DNA of 64,000 nucleotides from Casuarius casuarius. Taxonomy: Eukaryota > Chordata > Aves > Casuariiformes > Casuariidae. The stretch spans positions 1,630,932 through 1,694,931 of the forward strand of contig PTFA01000024.1 in the NCBI GenBank assembly GCA_003342895.1, written 5' to 3'. Position 1 is the first letter of the stretch; each line of letters opens with the position of its first letter. Below the pieces are notes generated by a model that saw only the letters and a program-made list of their open reading frames with translations, was not told where the DNA came from and made no database searches. This document shows, in pieces, positions 12,240 to 23,679 of the stretch. The translations under genes and the position numbers were made by a program.

Positions 12240-12720
12240 AGGTCTTCTATTAGATTCAGGCTCTGAGCACTGCGCACAAGTCGAGTTACCATTGTGCCTA
12301 GTGTGTAAGGGATGCCGAACATGGCTGGGTGCAGCAGGACACTGAGCTGCAAGTGTGGCAGCCCAGCATCATCTGTACACCACGACTCTGGGATGGCTTC
12401 TTGCTCTCCTCCCTTAGCAGCACAGCTCTCCTGCAGTCCTGCAGCTGAGCGACCTGCCACGCCGGCCGTGTTGCAACCCGACATGCAATATCCTGCTTGC
12501 AAGCTCCCCGGGGTGTTTATAGCAAAAGCAGCAAACCCTCTGGAGCGTTCCCCTGCTGCCTGCCGGCTCCCCCACGTACGCTGCTGTGGGGCCACGCTGT
12601 TTCTGTCATTTCACCTGTGGGACGGCTCAGAGACCTTGCAGCCCCTTGCCGTCCCTCTCCTAGCCCTCCTGGGCACAGGGCATCTGTGGGAGGACAAGGA
12701 GGGAGGGCACACTCTCAATT
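12240..12720. other. G+C-rich patch with scattered CpG
   Basis: About 60% G+C in an otherwise A+T-rich neighbourhood. By eye there are about 17 CpG between 12241 and 12660, roughly half the number expected from composition, so it does not reach a conventional CpG-island ratio. Overlapping frames of 130-140 codons on both strands follow from the low stop-codon frequency of G+C-rich DNA and have no recognisable product. It could be a weak promoter, a conserved element or a G+C-rich decayed repeat. Confidence 0.4.
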
Positions 12721-12779
12721 TCTCTCTAAATTAAGCAATTTGTCCCCAAGCATTTGCAGTACTTGATTTGGTGTCTTCA

Positions 12780-13640
12780 GGCTGGTCGGAAAAATAAAAT
12801 AAGATGATGCAGCAGCCAAACAAAATCCCCAGTCTCTTCACGGAGAGTTATTGTGAAAGCACATTAAATGTACTTGATCTTAATTTTTCCTTTTTGGAAA
12901 AGAAGCAGCTAAAAATAGACCCTGTGATTACAATGGGAAACCTATAAAAGGAGTGCTTAATAGTCTGTATAGCCCTGTCAGCCTGGAGATGAAATGAGTC
13001 ATAAAAGTGTCAGATTGTGGCACCTACTGCTTCCACTATATTGACAGGAGGGGGAAGATTATCGTCATCTGCCCGGTGCTCTAAGGGGAGGGCTCCTAGC
13101 AGCATCCGAGGCCGTCATTACCGAAAGGTCACTGGCCTTTGGCCAAGCATTTTGCTCGCAGCCTTCAAAGACAACTGAAATTGAGCGCCTGAGAGCCCCT
13201 CTTATTATTTTGGGTAGACAAACGGTAAGTAATCTTCTTAATTAAGCACAGGCAGGAAGCTAGGACCTCGATGCTGATCCCTGAAATAAGTGTTTCATCA
13301 GTTATTACAGCAATGCCAGGACTCTTAAATGGAACGGGGAGTTGATGTGCCAGGTGACTGAGGATTATGGCTGTGAAATGTGTTTCATCAGCCCGTACAG
13401 AAGAACGTCTGGCAGAGAAACTGTACATGGCTAGACTCCGCTTTAGCTTGCATTCTTTATTTATCAAAACCACGATAAAATAAAAAAAAATCTCCACAAG
13501 GAAGCATGGCATTTCTATTCCTCCCACAGGAAATAAACTTTATAAGACAAACAGCAGAGGCTTTTAGAAGAACAAGTACAGTCATAAGCCTTATATACCG
13601 CAGCATGAAGTCACGTATTCAGAAGACCAGAGCTGCCAAC
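12780..13640. promoter_or_regulatory. candidate conserved enhancer-like block (MEF2, TATA/CArG-like, AP-1, NF1 motifs)
   Basis: Motifs read directly include TTTTTGGAAAAGAAGCAG (12891-12908), a perfect MEF2 consensus CTAAAAATAG (12909-12918), ACAATGG (SOX-like, near 12930), CTATAAAAGG (12942-12951, TATA- or CArG-like), AP-1 consensus TGAGTCA (12995-13001) and the inverted repeat TGGCC-TTT-GGCCA (13133-13145, NF1-like). CpGs persist in A+T-rich surroundings, for example near 13063, 13108, 13114 and 13122, which is typical of constrained sequence. A 120-codon minus-strand frame at 13165-13527 has no family match. That this is a vertebrate conserved non-coding element is an inference from composition and motif density. 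Confidence 0.35.
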
Positions 13641-13947
13641 ATAGAAGACTGCTCTCCAAAACTTGGATAAGAACGGAGCTGTCGGAATAAAGCTCTGGAA
13701 CGAGGAAGTTTTGCTTACGGAACATAAATGTGGGATTTCTGAATATGCTGCCACATATAAGAAAAGCTGCCTGTGGGAAACAGGTGCAGCCGGGGACTAG
13801 GAAAACCTGTCACCTTCCAGGGAAGGGTACAAACTTGGGGAGGTGCCACTACTGTTTCTAGTGAAACTCCACACAGAAGGCCTGAGACCGCACCTCCCCT
13901 TTTTGAGTAATAGCTGTTTTCCGCAGACAGTGTGAGCCAGTGGCGAA

Positions 13948-14060
13948 AAATTGAGATCTGGGCTCTATGCACATCTCTACCATTGACCTGTTCTTTATCC
14001 TTAGGCAAGTCATTTTCTATCAACATGCTGTTTAGTCTGTAAATCCATTGGCAATGAAGC
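13948..14060 (+). mobile_element. MIR-like (CORE/tRNA-derived) SINE relic
   Basis: The plus strand follows the MIR middle segment: GAGATCTGGGCTCTATGC, then ATCTCTACCATTGACCTG, then TTAGGCAAGTCATTTTC, then a decayed TTTAGTCTGTAAAT. These correspond in order to the family's gagttctgggttc / ctctgccactgactt / ttgggcaagtcactt / cctcagtttgtaaaat. Collinearity over about 110 bp makes chance unlikely. It is an ancient amniote insertion with no coding capacity. Confidence 0.6.
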
Positions 14061-14766
14061 TGTGACAATGTATTTTGATTTTGTCCTGCCCAGACAGGCT
14101 GTGATCTCAGCTGAGAACTTCCCGACACTACTGTATAATAAATGACTCAGTAATTCAGAACAGAAAAATAAATCAACCTCTCCCTTTTTCTTCCCCCAGA
14201 AAATCAAATAAAGCATGGCTTATCTCACCCCAAGTCCCCAGCATAATCTAAAAAAACCACCCAGTCATCTGGACAATTTCCCAGCTTCAGCCCTTCTGAG
14301 AGATTACCAAACAGCAAGGCCTTTCTCCAACCAATAATTAAAGAAAAGAACACCGAGTTTTAGTCCTCCGGGCAATTCCTGCCTTTGTATTGCTGCAAGT
14401 CCTTAGGAACAGATCTGTCCTTCCCTCTCCTGCCTTCTGCCACCTAAACACACCTAGGATAAAGACAACTACACTCTACTTTATCTAATGACTATACTTA
14501 AAATATGCTAGAAAAAAATATTAGGCATTAGCATTCAGGAAGTATAGGTTGAGAAACATTAAAGGAATCGGGATCATGACTAAATTTCATTTCAATGTAT
14601 TTCTGTGAATGAGCACAAGCTCCAGGTAGGATGCAAAGGGGGACTTGGGCAAGTTGCAAGATATAGGTTGCATCATAAAGTCCTAGTTGAGATGATGAAA
14701 TAACAAATATAGCAGACAGCTGAACTAGCTGTACTGTTCTGAAATGATGCAAAACCCAGGACAGGT

Positions 14767-14792
14767 AAAATATTAATGCAAAATATTAATGC
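14767..14792 (+). repeat. 13-bp tandem duplication AAAATATTAATGC x2
   Basis: Two exact adjacent copies of a 13-mer, followed by a partial third (AATAAATGG). A local replication-slippage product. Confidence 0.85.
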
Positions 14793-14856
14793 AATAAATG
14801 GATAAAAGGATGAATGATATGACTAGCAAGTAAGAAAATAAATTCCATTCTGACAA

Positions 14857-14892
14857 AATGGAAAAATGGAATGGAAAAATGGAAACATTCCT
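14857..14892 (+). repeat. AATGGAAAAATGGAATGGAAAAATGG short tandem array
   Basis: Repeated TGGAAAAA/TGGAA words form a 36-bp imperfect array. A simple low-complexity slippage product; no function inferred. Confidence 0.75.
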
Positions 14893-17009
14893 GGAAAAAT
14901 AAACTAATAGGAGAATCTAGACAGTCTATCTGGGAGTGGGTCCAGGAGACCTATGATCTCAAAGCAAAAAGCTGTGCTAAATGCATCATTCGGGGTAGTA
15001 AATATATAAACATCATATAGCAGAGAGGTGAAAGAAGAAAGAGATGGAGATTGTCCATATTTCTAGCACTACATAAAATTCAGTGTGAAGAAAATCAGAG
15101 CAAAGCAGAATTAAGATGAGCAATAAAAAGGACAGTGAAACTGGAGGAACCAAGCTATTATGAGGTACTGCTTTATGAACTAACATGTGTAAGGGATAAG
15201 GGGGGGCCACTGACTAGGTCATACCCGACTCTACGCTTGTTTTAAAAGAAAGCTACCAGGTAGCCAAGCCAAAGGCAGAGCAACAAAAGGGAAGAACCTG
15301 TGAAGGCTCAAATTCAAACACACATCCTCACCTCTGGTCAGAAGTTCCTTACAAACAGTCTTGCTAAATTCAAACTTACACGAGCATGAGAAAATTATTC
15401 TAACTGTGTATGTTCAAAGAAATCATACAAGCAGCAATTTAAAAAAATGCAAAAAATGAACATGCTCTATTCTTCTCTAGGTCATCATTAAGCCTAACTC
15501 CATCTTCTCCCAGCAGGCATGGTACACCGCTCTTTCAGTGTTAAACACAAGAGTTTTAGTAATACCCAGTGAGTTTCCAGCTCTGCAACATGGCTGTCAA
15601 CCAATTTCTAAAGCCCCTGCCAAGCAAGCTCCAGAAATATCTCAAGGGAGAGTGTATGGCAGGGCTTTGGGATCCTTTTGGCCACAGAGAAGAAGGCATT
15701 AAGTGACTTGTGGAGAAGGGGCATGGGTAGAAGCAAAAGACGAAACGGAACCAGGAACAAGCAAGGATAAATCTCAGGAAATCAGAAAGTCCAGACCCTA
15801 AATACTACTTTCAGGTAACCTACTCTTTTAGATTCTATAGACATAACACAAACCAAAGCTCCTTTTCTAGTTGAAAACTTCCAGGACATGGTTTCTGCAA
15901 AATTATGGCAAATCTGTGTTTGCATCTCACCTTGAGATATAAATTACCTTTATGTATCAAAAAACACTCCCAACCCTGCTGTCTAACTAGATGCCATTCT
16001 TTCATCAGCATGTTGGTGGCACCGTATTTTACAGCTAAATGGGTTAAAAGGCATAGGAGATGAACAACACTGCATTATCAAGGGAACAAGATTGTCTGTA
16101 CCATCTTTTCCTTCTTCAAACATCCATGATGCTTGATATATTTTCAAATGTTTCAACAAAAAACCCTGCTTGTTCAATAGCTAAATTTGCAGGCATAATG
16201 TGATGTACAAAGAAGTACATCTTCAATATATGTTCTTTTCAGTAGAAAGGTAATATGGAGACAGCTCCTGGAGATAATATCCTGCTAAACATAAAATGCA
16301 GCTACAAGTGAAATGTGCTCAGAAGGAAATCTTCAAACATTTAACACATAATAGAAAAATAGTTTTTTGAAAAACAATGCTGTGAAGATTAGGAAGGCAC
16401 TAGTCAGGCATATTATAATTACAGAAATTGAAAACCAGCTATCATACTGATCATGCAGAAATCGATGAATAAAGGATATTTTTATTTTAAAAGGCTGCTG
16501 TTAGGAAAAAATGGAGACAGCGGGAAGCAGGTAATAACAACAAGACACTAAAAAAAGAAACAGTCTAATGTCAAAGTTGTATGCACAGCTGTATTTTAAA
16601 AGGTGTCTTCATAGAGTGTAAGGATGCTGAGAAAAAGCATGGGGAAAGAAAATTACATAAGCTTAATGTACTAAAATTAAGGAGAGGCAATAATTTAGAG
16701 AGGAAAGAAGTGAGCCAGAAATCACTTCTTATCAACTATCTATGTTTATGCATACACAGATACAATTGTGTACAAATGTGGATTGTGTCAGGGAGGACAG
16801 TAATATGAAATTTTTGCTGAGGTGATTTTGGGATCAGTGGCTTTGGAGAAGGTCTCAGGACGGTTTCTCAGGAGCTAAATATAACGTTGTGGATTTCTTC
16901 TGTCAACTCTTTTATAGTTGCACTGTTTCCAATGAATATATAAATGTATCTAACAAAATGTGAAGACCTGGTGAGAATAAAGCACGTATCCTAACAGCAA
17001 AAGGTAAGA

Positions 17010-17700
17010 ATAATCACCCTGTGCAGCAGCCGAGCTCCGTCACAGAGGGCAGACATGGCCTCTGGGCTGAAAACTTTGGATCAGAGTGGGTCAGGGGAGC
17101 AGCCTCTTCTTCACAGGCAGGCTGAAAGCAGCCTGTATTTATTAGACTCCTTTTTCGATTTGATTTCAATCGATTATGTTTGTTGAGCTCGTTCCTTCGG
17201 GTCACAGAGCAATTTTATGCGAGTCTTCTAAAAGCCGCTGCAGGGAGTTCAAGGTAAAATAATCATAATTAAGTCAGAGCGAGGAAAGCGGTTGTGTATG
17301 CTTCCAGCTTGCTATTTTTTTAAATAAAAAAATGAATCCTCAGATCTACCAGTCTGCAAGATATGCATCCAGTAAAATCTTCACAGCCCCCACCTTTCCC
17401 ACTCCACCATCCTTACTTGCGATGCCTTGGTTTTAGATCGTTAAGGAGATGCAGGCACGCCGTGAGACATACAGATCTACGAAAAGCAAGTTGCAGCTGA
17501 GACGAGCTTAGCAAAAGCTAAGGCAGCTCCCATTGGCTCCAGGGGGATAACTAAGAGCTACTGACAACAAAGTTCTTGCCTGGCATTTCATCTGTGATAA
17601 CGCACAAAGCCCGCGTAGCAAATCTAATCGTAGCCTAGAATTGCTCAAGACGCTTTAAGGTACATAATTGAGAGCCTAAAAAGTGCAGGGCTTAGAATAG
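17010..17700. promoter_or_regulatory. candidate conserved regulatory block (homeodomain/FOX/ONECUT motifs)
   Basis: Within about 60 bp lie TTCGATTTGATTT (about 17154-17166), CAATCGATTA (17167-17176, ONECUT/CUT-type ATCGAT core), the strong forkhead core TGTTTGTT (17177-17184) and TTTTATGCG (17213-17221, posterior HOX/CDX-type). Further right are ATAATTAAGTCA (about 17264-17275), CCATTGGCT (inverted CCAAT, about 17531), AACAAAG (SOX/TCF-type, about 17567) and CATCTGTGATAA (E-box next to GATA, about 17589). Retained CpGs (about 17207, 17220, 17235, 17280, 17289, 17461 and 17602-17615) fit constraint. This is a motif-based inference; no expression or conservation data are available here. Confidence 0.35.
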
Positions 17701-18180
17701 CATTTTCGTGCTAGGCTCTGAATATAGGTGCACCCATCTTCAGGGGATATTCTCATCATGGGCTGTATGGCAGGGAAGTGTTCTGGCTATTACATAATTC
17801 CCCTTCCGTTGCTGAAATCCACCTAAGCTATGCCACTGATTTATATTTTAGCCTTGCTAGAGCAAAAATCCAGGGCAAGGGGAGGGAAAGTATGAATATT
17901 TTGTGCAAAAACTCCTAAGTTATCTACTAGTCATTTTCAAGTGCATGAAAAATATCCAAAACCACTGGAGGGGAGGCTCAGACCCTCTTACGCTGCTGTG
18001 GGAGAGTCTCTACAGTGCATGTCAGGTGGGACTCTGAGAGGCAGAGGTTCAAGTTTATAAACCGTCTGATGAGCTCCCAAAGAATCTGCCCTTTTTCACT
18101 GAAATTGAATGCAAGTACTTTTGGGCAAAGATAAGAATTCATGACTGGAAAAACTCAGCAAAGAAAAGAGTACTGAAAAG
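17701..18180. other. unique sequence, nothing recognised
   Basis: No feature supported between the 17-kb block and the CpG-bearing segment at 18.2 kb. Confidence 0.5.
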
Positions 18181-18234
18181 ATGTTTTTGACCCTCATGGG
18201 AAGTGGAGAAGGTGGTGCTGCAGTGCAGATAGCA

Positions 18235-18455
18235 GCTGCCGTTTCAGGAACACGGGAAGCTCCATGCTGGAAAACCAAGGTCGGGAAGCTAACGGCTCTC
18301 CTGTGAACATACGGTAAGCCCTCTCTCACATAGCTGGTCTGGCCAGAAGCTCCCGGGAAAGACGAGCTCACCAAGAACTTGAGCAAGTAGAGCAGGGCAA
18401 ACGCGTGGGGTTGTTGTACTCACAAATTCGGCAACCCGGGACAGGTTGTTGCTGT
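18235..18455. other. CpG-bearing G+C-rich patch
   Basis: About 11 CpG in some 215 bp, including TACGGTAAGCC at about 18310-18320, which resembles a 5' splice donor on the plus strand. Overlapping anonymous minus-strand frames of 64-96 codons are present. It could be part of a transcribed non-coding exon or a regulatory element, but the evidence is thin. Confidence 0.25.
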
Positions 18456-18710
18456 GGCTAATGGTGGGAGAAGCAAACCTCACATGTGAGCAATGCCAAC
18501 CAGTCTTTCCCTATGACAGAAATCCAGACCAGCTTTTGGATTAGAGCAGTATAAGGCATTGGAGCATTTGAACTTGAAACTGGTATCTCACTGACTAAGA
18601 TGAGAACTGTTTGTGAACCTTTGTGTTTGTACAGATGAGGTCATTCGAACCAGTCCTGAGTGGGTTCCAGCATTCACAGGCTCTCATTTACTCAGTGTGT
18701 TGCTCAATTG

Positions 18711-18723
18711 AAAAAAAAAAAAA
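18711..18723 (+). repeat. A13 homopolymer
   Basis: Thirteen consecutive A after TTGCTCAATTG. No recognisable retroposon body upstream. Confidence 0.85.
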
Positions 18724-19139
18724 TCTGAACTTGTCTAAATTAGATTAATTTATTTTTAGTGTTATTTCTACAGCTTCTGTTTTCCAAAGAAATTAAAAAA
18801 TATATTTCTGTCCCAGTCTACTTGCCACTTCAAGGCTGTGTTGGAGGCCTGAAAACCACTGCTGTCCAGGGGGAAGCCTACCTGATAAGAGAAGAAGAGC
18901 TACTCAAAACCCCTGATCCCTCTTCACTTTGGTGTATCAGTCACTTGTGAGGAAGACTTTGAGAAGCCTTGTGTGCACACCTGGCATCCTGTCTCAAAAC
19001 CCAGAGCGACGGAAATGCAGCTCCTAGGGTGAATCCCTGTGGCTATGTGAGAGTACAGAGTAGCAGAAACAACTGCGTAAACCAGAAATGTCCATACTTT
19101 TTCCATCAACAGACCCATAAGCCCTTGATGAACAAAATT

Positions 19140-19400
19140 CAGTGCAGCACGGTGAAGGTGGAAGCAAAGCTCGCTGTGGGGGCTGTCAGGTAGGGAGGAG
19201 GCACAGAGGGGAAGGCACTGCGGCCCGAATCCCTCTGAACACACACGGCTGCGGTGCTTCGGTGCTTTGTGACCGGAATCGCAGGCATCTCTACAGCCCA
19301 CGTCTCTATAGCCCACGTGTGGCTCAGCCCCATAAAGCCTGCTCATAAAGTCAATGCTCCGAGGAGGTGTCACACTTCCTGAGCGCATGCCACGTAGCTG
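19140..19400. promoter_or_regulatory. small CpG-rich segment with E-box pair
   Basis: By hand count there are about 14 CpG in 260 bp at roughly 55% G+C, an observed/expected near 0.7 and far above the surroundings. A 15-bp tandem duplication (19288-19317) places two CACGT cores in phase, and the second forms CACGTG, a canonical E-box. Overlapping frames on both strands, including a 154-codon minus-strand frame at 18924-19388, are anonymous. It is compatible with a small promoter or enhancer, or with a G+C-biased patch. Confidence 0.35.
19288..19317 (+). repeat. 15-bp tandem duplication
   Basis: TCTCTACAGCCCACG is followed at once by TCTCTATAGCCCACG; the two copies differ by one transition. 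The duplication creates a second CACGT element. Confidence 0.9.
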
Positions 19401-22009
19401 ACATTCATCCAGGCAGGAAATCTCTGCAGTACTTTGGCATGGAGAGATTTACGGTGTCTATGGCCTGAGGGCTTTCTGCATTTAGCCACCAGAAATGCAT
19501 GGGATTTCTTGATGCATGGTAGTCCCTTCAGGGCTACACTGCAGTGGCTGGTAACTTCGGCCTCATGAAGAAAGTTGTCAGTATCTGCTCACAAAACGCT
19601 TCTGGACAAAAGTGGGGACATATCTGGATGTCAGCAGCCTGGCCCACTATAAAGTACTAGCTATGTTTTCACACAAAACCACAGGCTCAGCCTCCAGGAG
19701 GGAGCTGAGAAAGCTTTTGCTCGTATTGCCTAGGACACCAGTACTAACGTCTCCAGTCTGCCAAAGCAGGATTTTTGGTGAGTCATAGTGATTAGAGCTG
19801 TAGCTAAAAAAGCAATCTGAAAGACACTGCCACTAATAATGAAGAACAAAGACTATCAAATGAAACTTTCCATAGCTGCTAGTGTAGTCACAGCACACTG
19901 ATGGTACCTGTAATGCTGACATTTTAAGTTAAAATACAACTGAACAATAGTATAAGCTTCCATATGGTAGTCAACCACCAAGTCAGCAGTAGAAATAGAA
20001 GTGCAGCCACAAGCACACAGAGGGCTCTGCCCAGTTCATTAGTAACACAGAACTGCTTGGTAAAATCAGAAACCTCCTTTCTTCAGGAGCCTGAGTATCT
20101 TTCATCCCAATACCACTTCTGACAAAACCACAGGCAAGAAGGCAAAAGCAAGTGAGAATACAAAAGTGAAACATTATTTACAGAATGCTGTAACATTGCT
20201 TTTCTAAAATACGGTGAATCAAAAAAGTTGCTACCACAACCATTCTATGCACGCGTATTAACCAGCGTCAGCTCAGTAGTATTACCTCCCAGAACATGTA
20301 AATACTGCTCATTACTTTGGTGCTCTCATATGCAAAACCTCTTGGTTTGGCAGACTGTGTTTTGGGGTCCATTTTCTACTCTTGTTCTTAACCCTACAGC
20401 TTTCATTTTTCTTCTAGTTTGCAAACTTCATTATGGACCCTTTTCAGTCTTTTGTACTGTAGATTTCCTGACTGTTGATTTCCTGACTGTTGATTTGTGC
20501 TCTGGAGAGAACAGATGAAATCAGACCTATAGCTGAACATAACAAATATTAATGTTGATCTTTTCTAGTCCTTTTCTTCAAGTTTGTCTTTCATACTTCT
20601 AATGCTTACACTTGTTATTTGAATTCCTGTCTTTGCATCTGGTATTTGGATTGTGGCTAATCTTTCTTCTTACACATTTTTTTGGCATTTGCTACCAATA
20701 AATCTGCATAAAGAATGATCATTCCATTTTATAAGACAGTGGTCCAAAATAAAAGACCTAAATAACTTAGAAAGGTATCAGCCCTGCCCTTGTGATTTGC
20801 TTACAAGGTGCTTAGTGCTTTATATTCTGCATTTAATATTCACTCTGTAATGCCTAATCTATGCTGTATTGTGCACACACAGTGTTCTGGAATTAGCAGC
20901 CAGCACAACAGCATTATAATTGTGTGTAATCAAACCGCCAAGGCAAATTGCAGAGCAATTGCAAGTATGGCACTGTAAGTCCCAACCTATCATCACCACA
21001 GTTCCTGTCTGTGTTTTCCTTTTCCCCTTCATTTGTAAGCCTGTTGGTATTGCAATTTGAGATCTGCATGGCTCTCCAGGCCCTTCCATCCATACCCCTT
21101 ACCCTCAAGGACTCTAACAAAATGAACTAATGTGGGAACAAAAATAGAGTCATAATCAAACCACAAGAAGCTAAAACATCTGAAGCTAAAAAATCTGATC
21201 CTGAGTCTACCTTTGACTTTCTCTGGACCTTGCATTAAGCCCTCACATTTGTTTCTGTTCCTTAATTCACAAAGCATTAGAGAGGAGATAGAAGTCCTAC
21301 TGGAGTTGAGTGAATTAACATCTTTAAATGAATTTCTCACTTTATTTCTTTTCACAAATTGTTTGCAAACAGAGCATAAATTTATTCATTATTCAGAATG
21401 ATTCACAGATTCCTTTGGTGATTAATTCTTAACCAAGCAACAAATCTCAAATACTGAAATGAGAATATTGGAACTGAATATGCAATCTGAAACTTTTGCC
21501 AGGTTGGTTAATTCCATGAGGCAATCAAATAGAAACCCCAAGAGAATCTTATGAATTATAGAATTTGTCAGTGCAGAGCAAGTTCAGAACAACGCATTTT
21601 TGGTGACGGTACTAAGCAACTAGTACAGTACCCCAACTCACTGCAGGCACGGCCCTAGTATACCAGCCAGCCAATTAGCTTCTGCCTTAGCCCATATAAC
21701 AGTAAGGTTTAACCTTTATTTTGTGAAACTTCCATTTGGCTGAGTAACTTCATTTCACAAAAGGAGCCGAGAAATCGAAGACAGATAATGTTGACAAGAA
21801 ATAGCCAACAGTGCAAAGGAAACAGATTCCAGGAAGCACATTTAATAAAAACCATCATTCTCAATAACTAAAAAAGAGATTTATTCAGCATAGCGTCAGA
21901 AAATTCTTCCCCTAGCTATTAATGAAGTATCAGAGTCTGGATGCAGTCTTAACTCTTGCTCCAGACCAAGCAGCCACTACTCCACTGTACATTAGCAGCC
22001 TGATGAGTC
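19401..22009. other. A+T-rich unique sequence, no gene recognised
   Basis: Apart from a 15-bp tandem duplication at 20462-20491, no gene or repeat is supported. Several overlapping 60-108 codon frames at 20859-21401 on both strands have no recognisable product. Confidence 0.5.
20462..20496 (+). repeat. 15-bp tandem duplication
   Basis: GATTTCCTGACTGTT occurs twice exactly (20462-20476 and 20477-20491), followed by a partial third copy GATTT. A recent local duplication, judging by identity. Confidence 0.9.
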
Positions 22010-22949
22010 TTAGAAAGCATGCTTACTACATTTCCAGATGATGCTAAGCTGGGACAGCTACAAGTTCGATGAAGGACAAAATTAGAATTCACAATGACCT
22101 TGATGGATTTAAAACACGGTCTAGGAAAAAAAAATAGGATGCAATTCAGTAGGACAGGTGTGTGGTTCCATACTTGGATGGGAATAACCAGTTGCGCAAG
22201 CAGGAAATAGCAGATGACAAAGATCTGACAAGGCAATAGTTCTTCAGCAAAGATCCTGGGGACTACAGCAGACTGCAAATTGCACTTGAATGAGCAGCGG
22301 CATGCTAGTACAAAAAAGGCAAATGCTAGCCTGGAACATACACATGGCAATAGCATTATCGGACACACGTAAGAATGTTTCCACTTTGCTCAGCACTAAT
22401 AAGACTTGAGTTGAAGTGCTTGAAGTATAGTGCCCAGTTTTAGGCACCAGACTTAAAAAAAAAAGATGTGAATCAAACTGTAAACAATCCAGAGTAGAGA
22501 AACAAGAATGATGAGAGGTCCACAAAACATGAGCTACCAGGAAGGATTGAGATAATTGCATTTGTTTAGTCTAAAGATGAAAATGGGCCGTGGGTGGAGG
22601 GGGTTGGAGAGGGAGAAGGCTTCAGGGAAAATGATAACAGTCTTCCAATATGTAAAAGGCTCCTCCAAATGGGAAAGAAAGAAATAACCTACTCTCTTGT
22701 CTATGGTTGCTACAACAAAAAAATGGGCTTGTGGTGTAATAAGGTAGGCTGAACTTAGACTTCAGGAAAAAGCCTTCTGGTGTTAAAGATACTGAAGTAC
22801 TGAAATAGATATAAAAAGGACATAGAATTTCTAACTTTGAAGGGTTTTTTTAGGAACAAATTAGAAACCTGCCTGGAATAGCCGAGGCAAAATGATGGAC
22901 TAGATGGTTGCTTGTGGTCTTTTGTAGACTTCTTTTCTGTGACTGTGAT
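22010..22949 (+). mobile_element. old CR1 LINE, 3' portion of ORF2 and 3' end
   Basis: Positions 22031-22051 encode F-P-D-D-A-K-L, the degraded catalytic FADD-T-K-L box of CR1 reverse transcriptase. Downstream the sequence follows CR1 in order: a decayed AGAATTCACAATGACCTTGA (22085-22104), GGAATAACCAGTTGCGCAAG (22181-22200), TGAATGAGCAGCGGCATGCTAG (from 22289; the family's M-S-Q-Q-C region), a GCCCAGTTTTAGGCACCAG stretch (from 22432), and a 3' region ending GATGGACTAGATGG (about 22894-22907) then TTTTCTGTGACTGTGAT, a decayed copy of the CR1 octamer tail. Stops and frameshifts abound, so it is dead. Divergence suggests an old subfamily shared with crocodilians or turtles rather than a recent avian burst. 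Confidence 0.85.
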
Positions 22950-23679
22950 CTTACATGCTGCACAGCCTTAATCTCCTGTGGCCCCACAAATTGCCTTGAC
23001 TACATTTCCGTGCCTATATTTGATTTCATTTATTTGCAAGCATTTAGTTACTTATTAAGCCCTTAGGTCAATTACATTAAGAAATGTAAGAGGTATTTCT
23101 GAAGAAAACAGGAATGTGGGTTAATTAATTAAACATCTAAGAGATCTACTTTTATTCCTCTTGCCCAGATGAAGGATATTTAACAATTGCATGCTGTATG
23201 TTATCAGTTCTATAATGAGATTTATAATCATTTATATTTGTCAGGGTTGTTTGATATGTGAACATATGAAGCATATTCTCTTAGAGATACTAGCCTCCTC
23301 AAAAGTTCATACTGCAAGAAGTCTTCCATCACAACTTATTTCCCAATCCAGGATCCCCAAAAAAGAAATCTTCGTAAGGCAAAACCAATTTTTTGACATT
23401 TTCTAGTGCAGAACTCCTGCCTGAGGCAGGTTATTATTTATTCCTCTATCAAGAAAATTCACAGCAGTGTCCTTCACACCCACTGTCATTTCATGCCAAA
23501 GTTCAAGCAATAGAGAAGGCGTTACCGGCTTGCAGAATTGTCATAGCAGTGAGCCACCAAGCGCAAAATCTTTTAGCTCTTCTTTAACAGGGGCATGTTG
23601 GACAGACAACAATGACAAAAAATCTCAGTCATCTGATAAATCAATTACAGCATATTAACTAAGTCGCCTTGACAGGAAT
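22950..23679. other. unique sequence, nothing recognised
   Basis: Sequence immediately 3' of the old CR1. Frames of 63-71 codons are anonymous. No repeat is supported. Confidence 0.5.

Larger units (their letters stand above)
14061..17005. other. A+T-rich unique sequence with minor tandem repeats
   Basis: No gene, RNA or clear transposable element recognised. It contains two short duplications, listed separately near 14.77 and 14.86 kb. All open frames are below 80 codons. Confidence 0.5.

Noticed and set aside
18924..19388. 154-codon minus-strand frame
   Set aside because: Falls in the CpG-rich patch where stops are rarer; no recognisable product.
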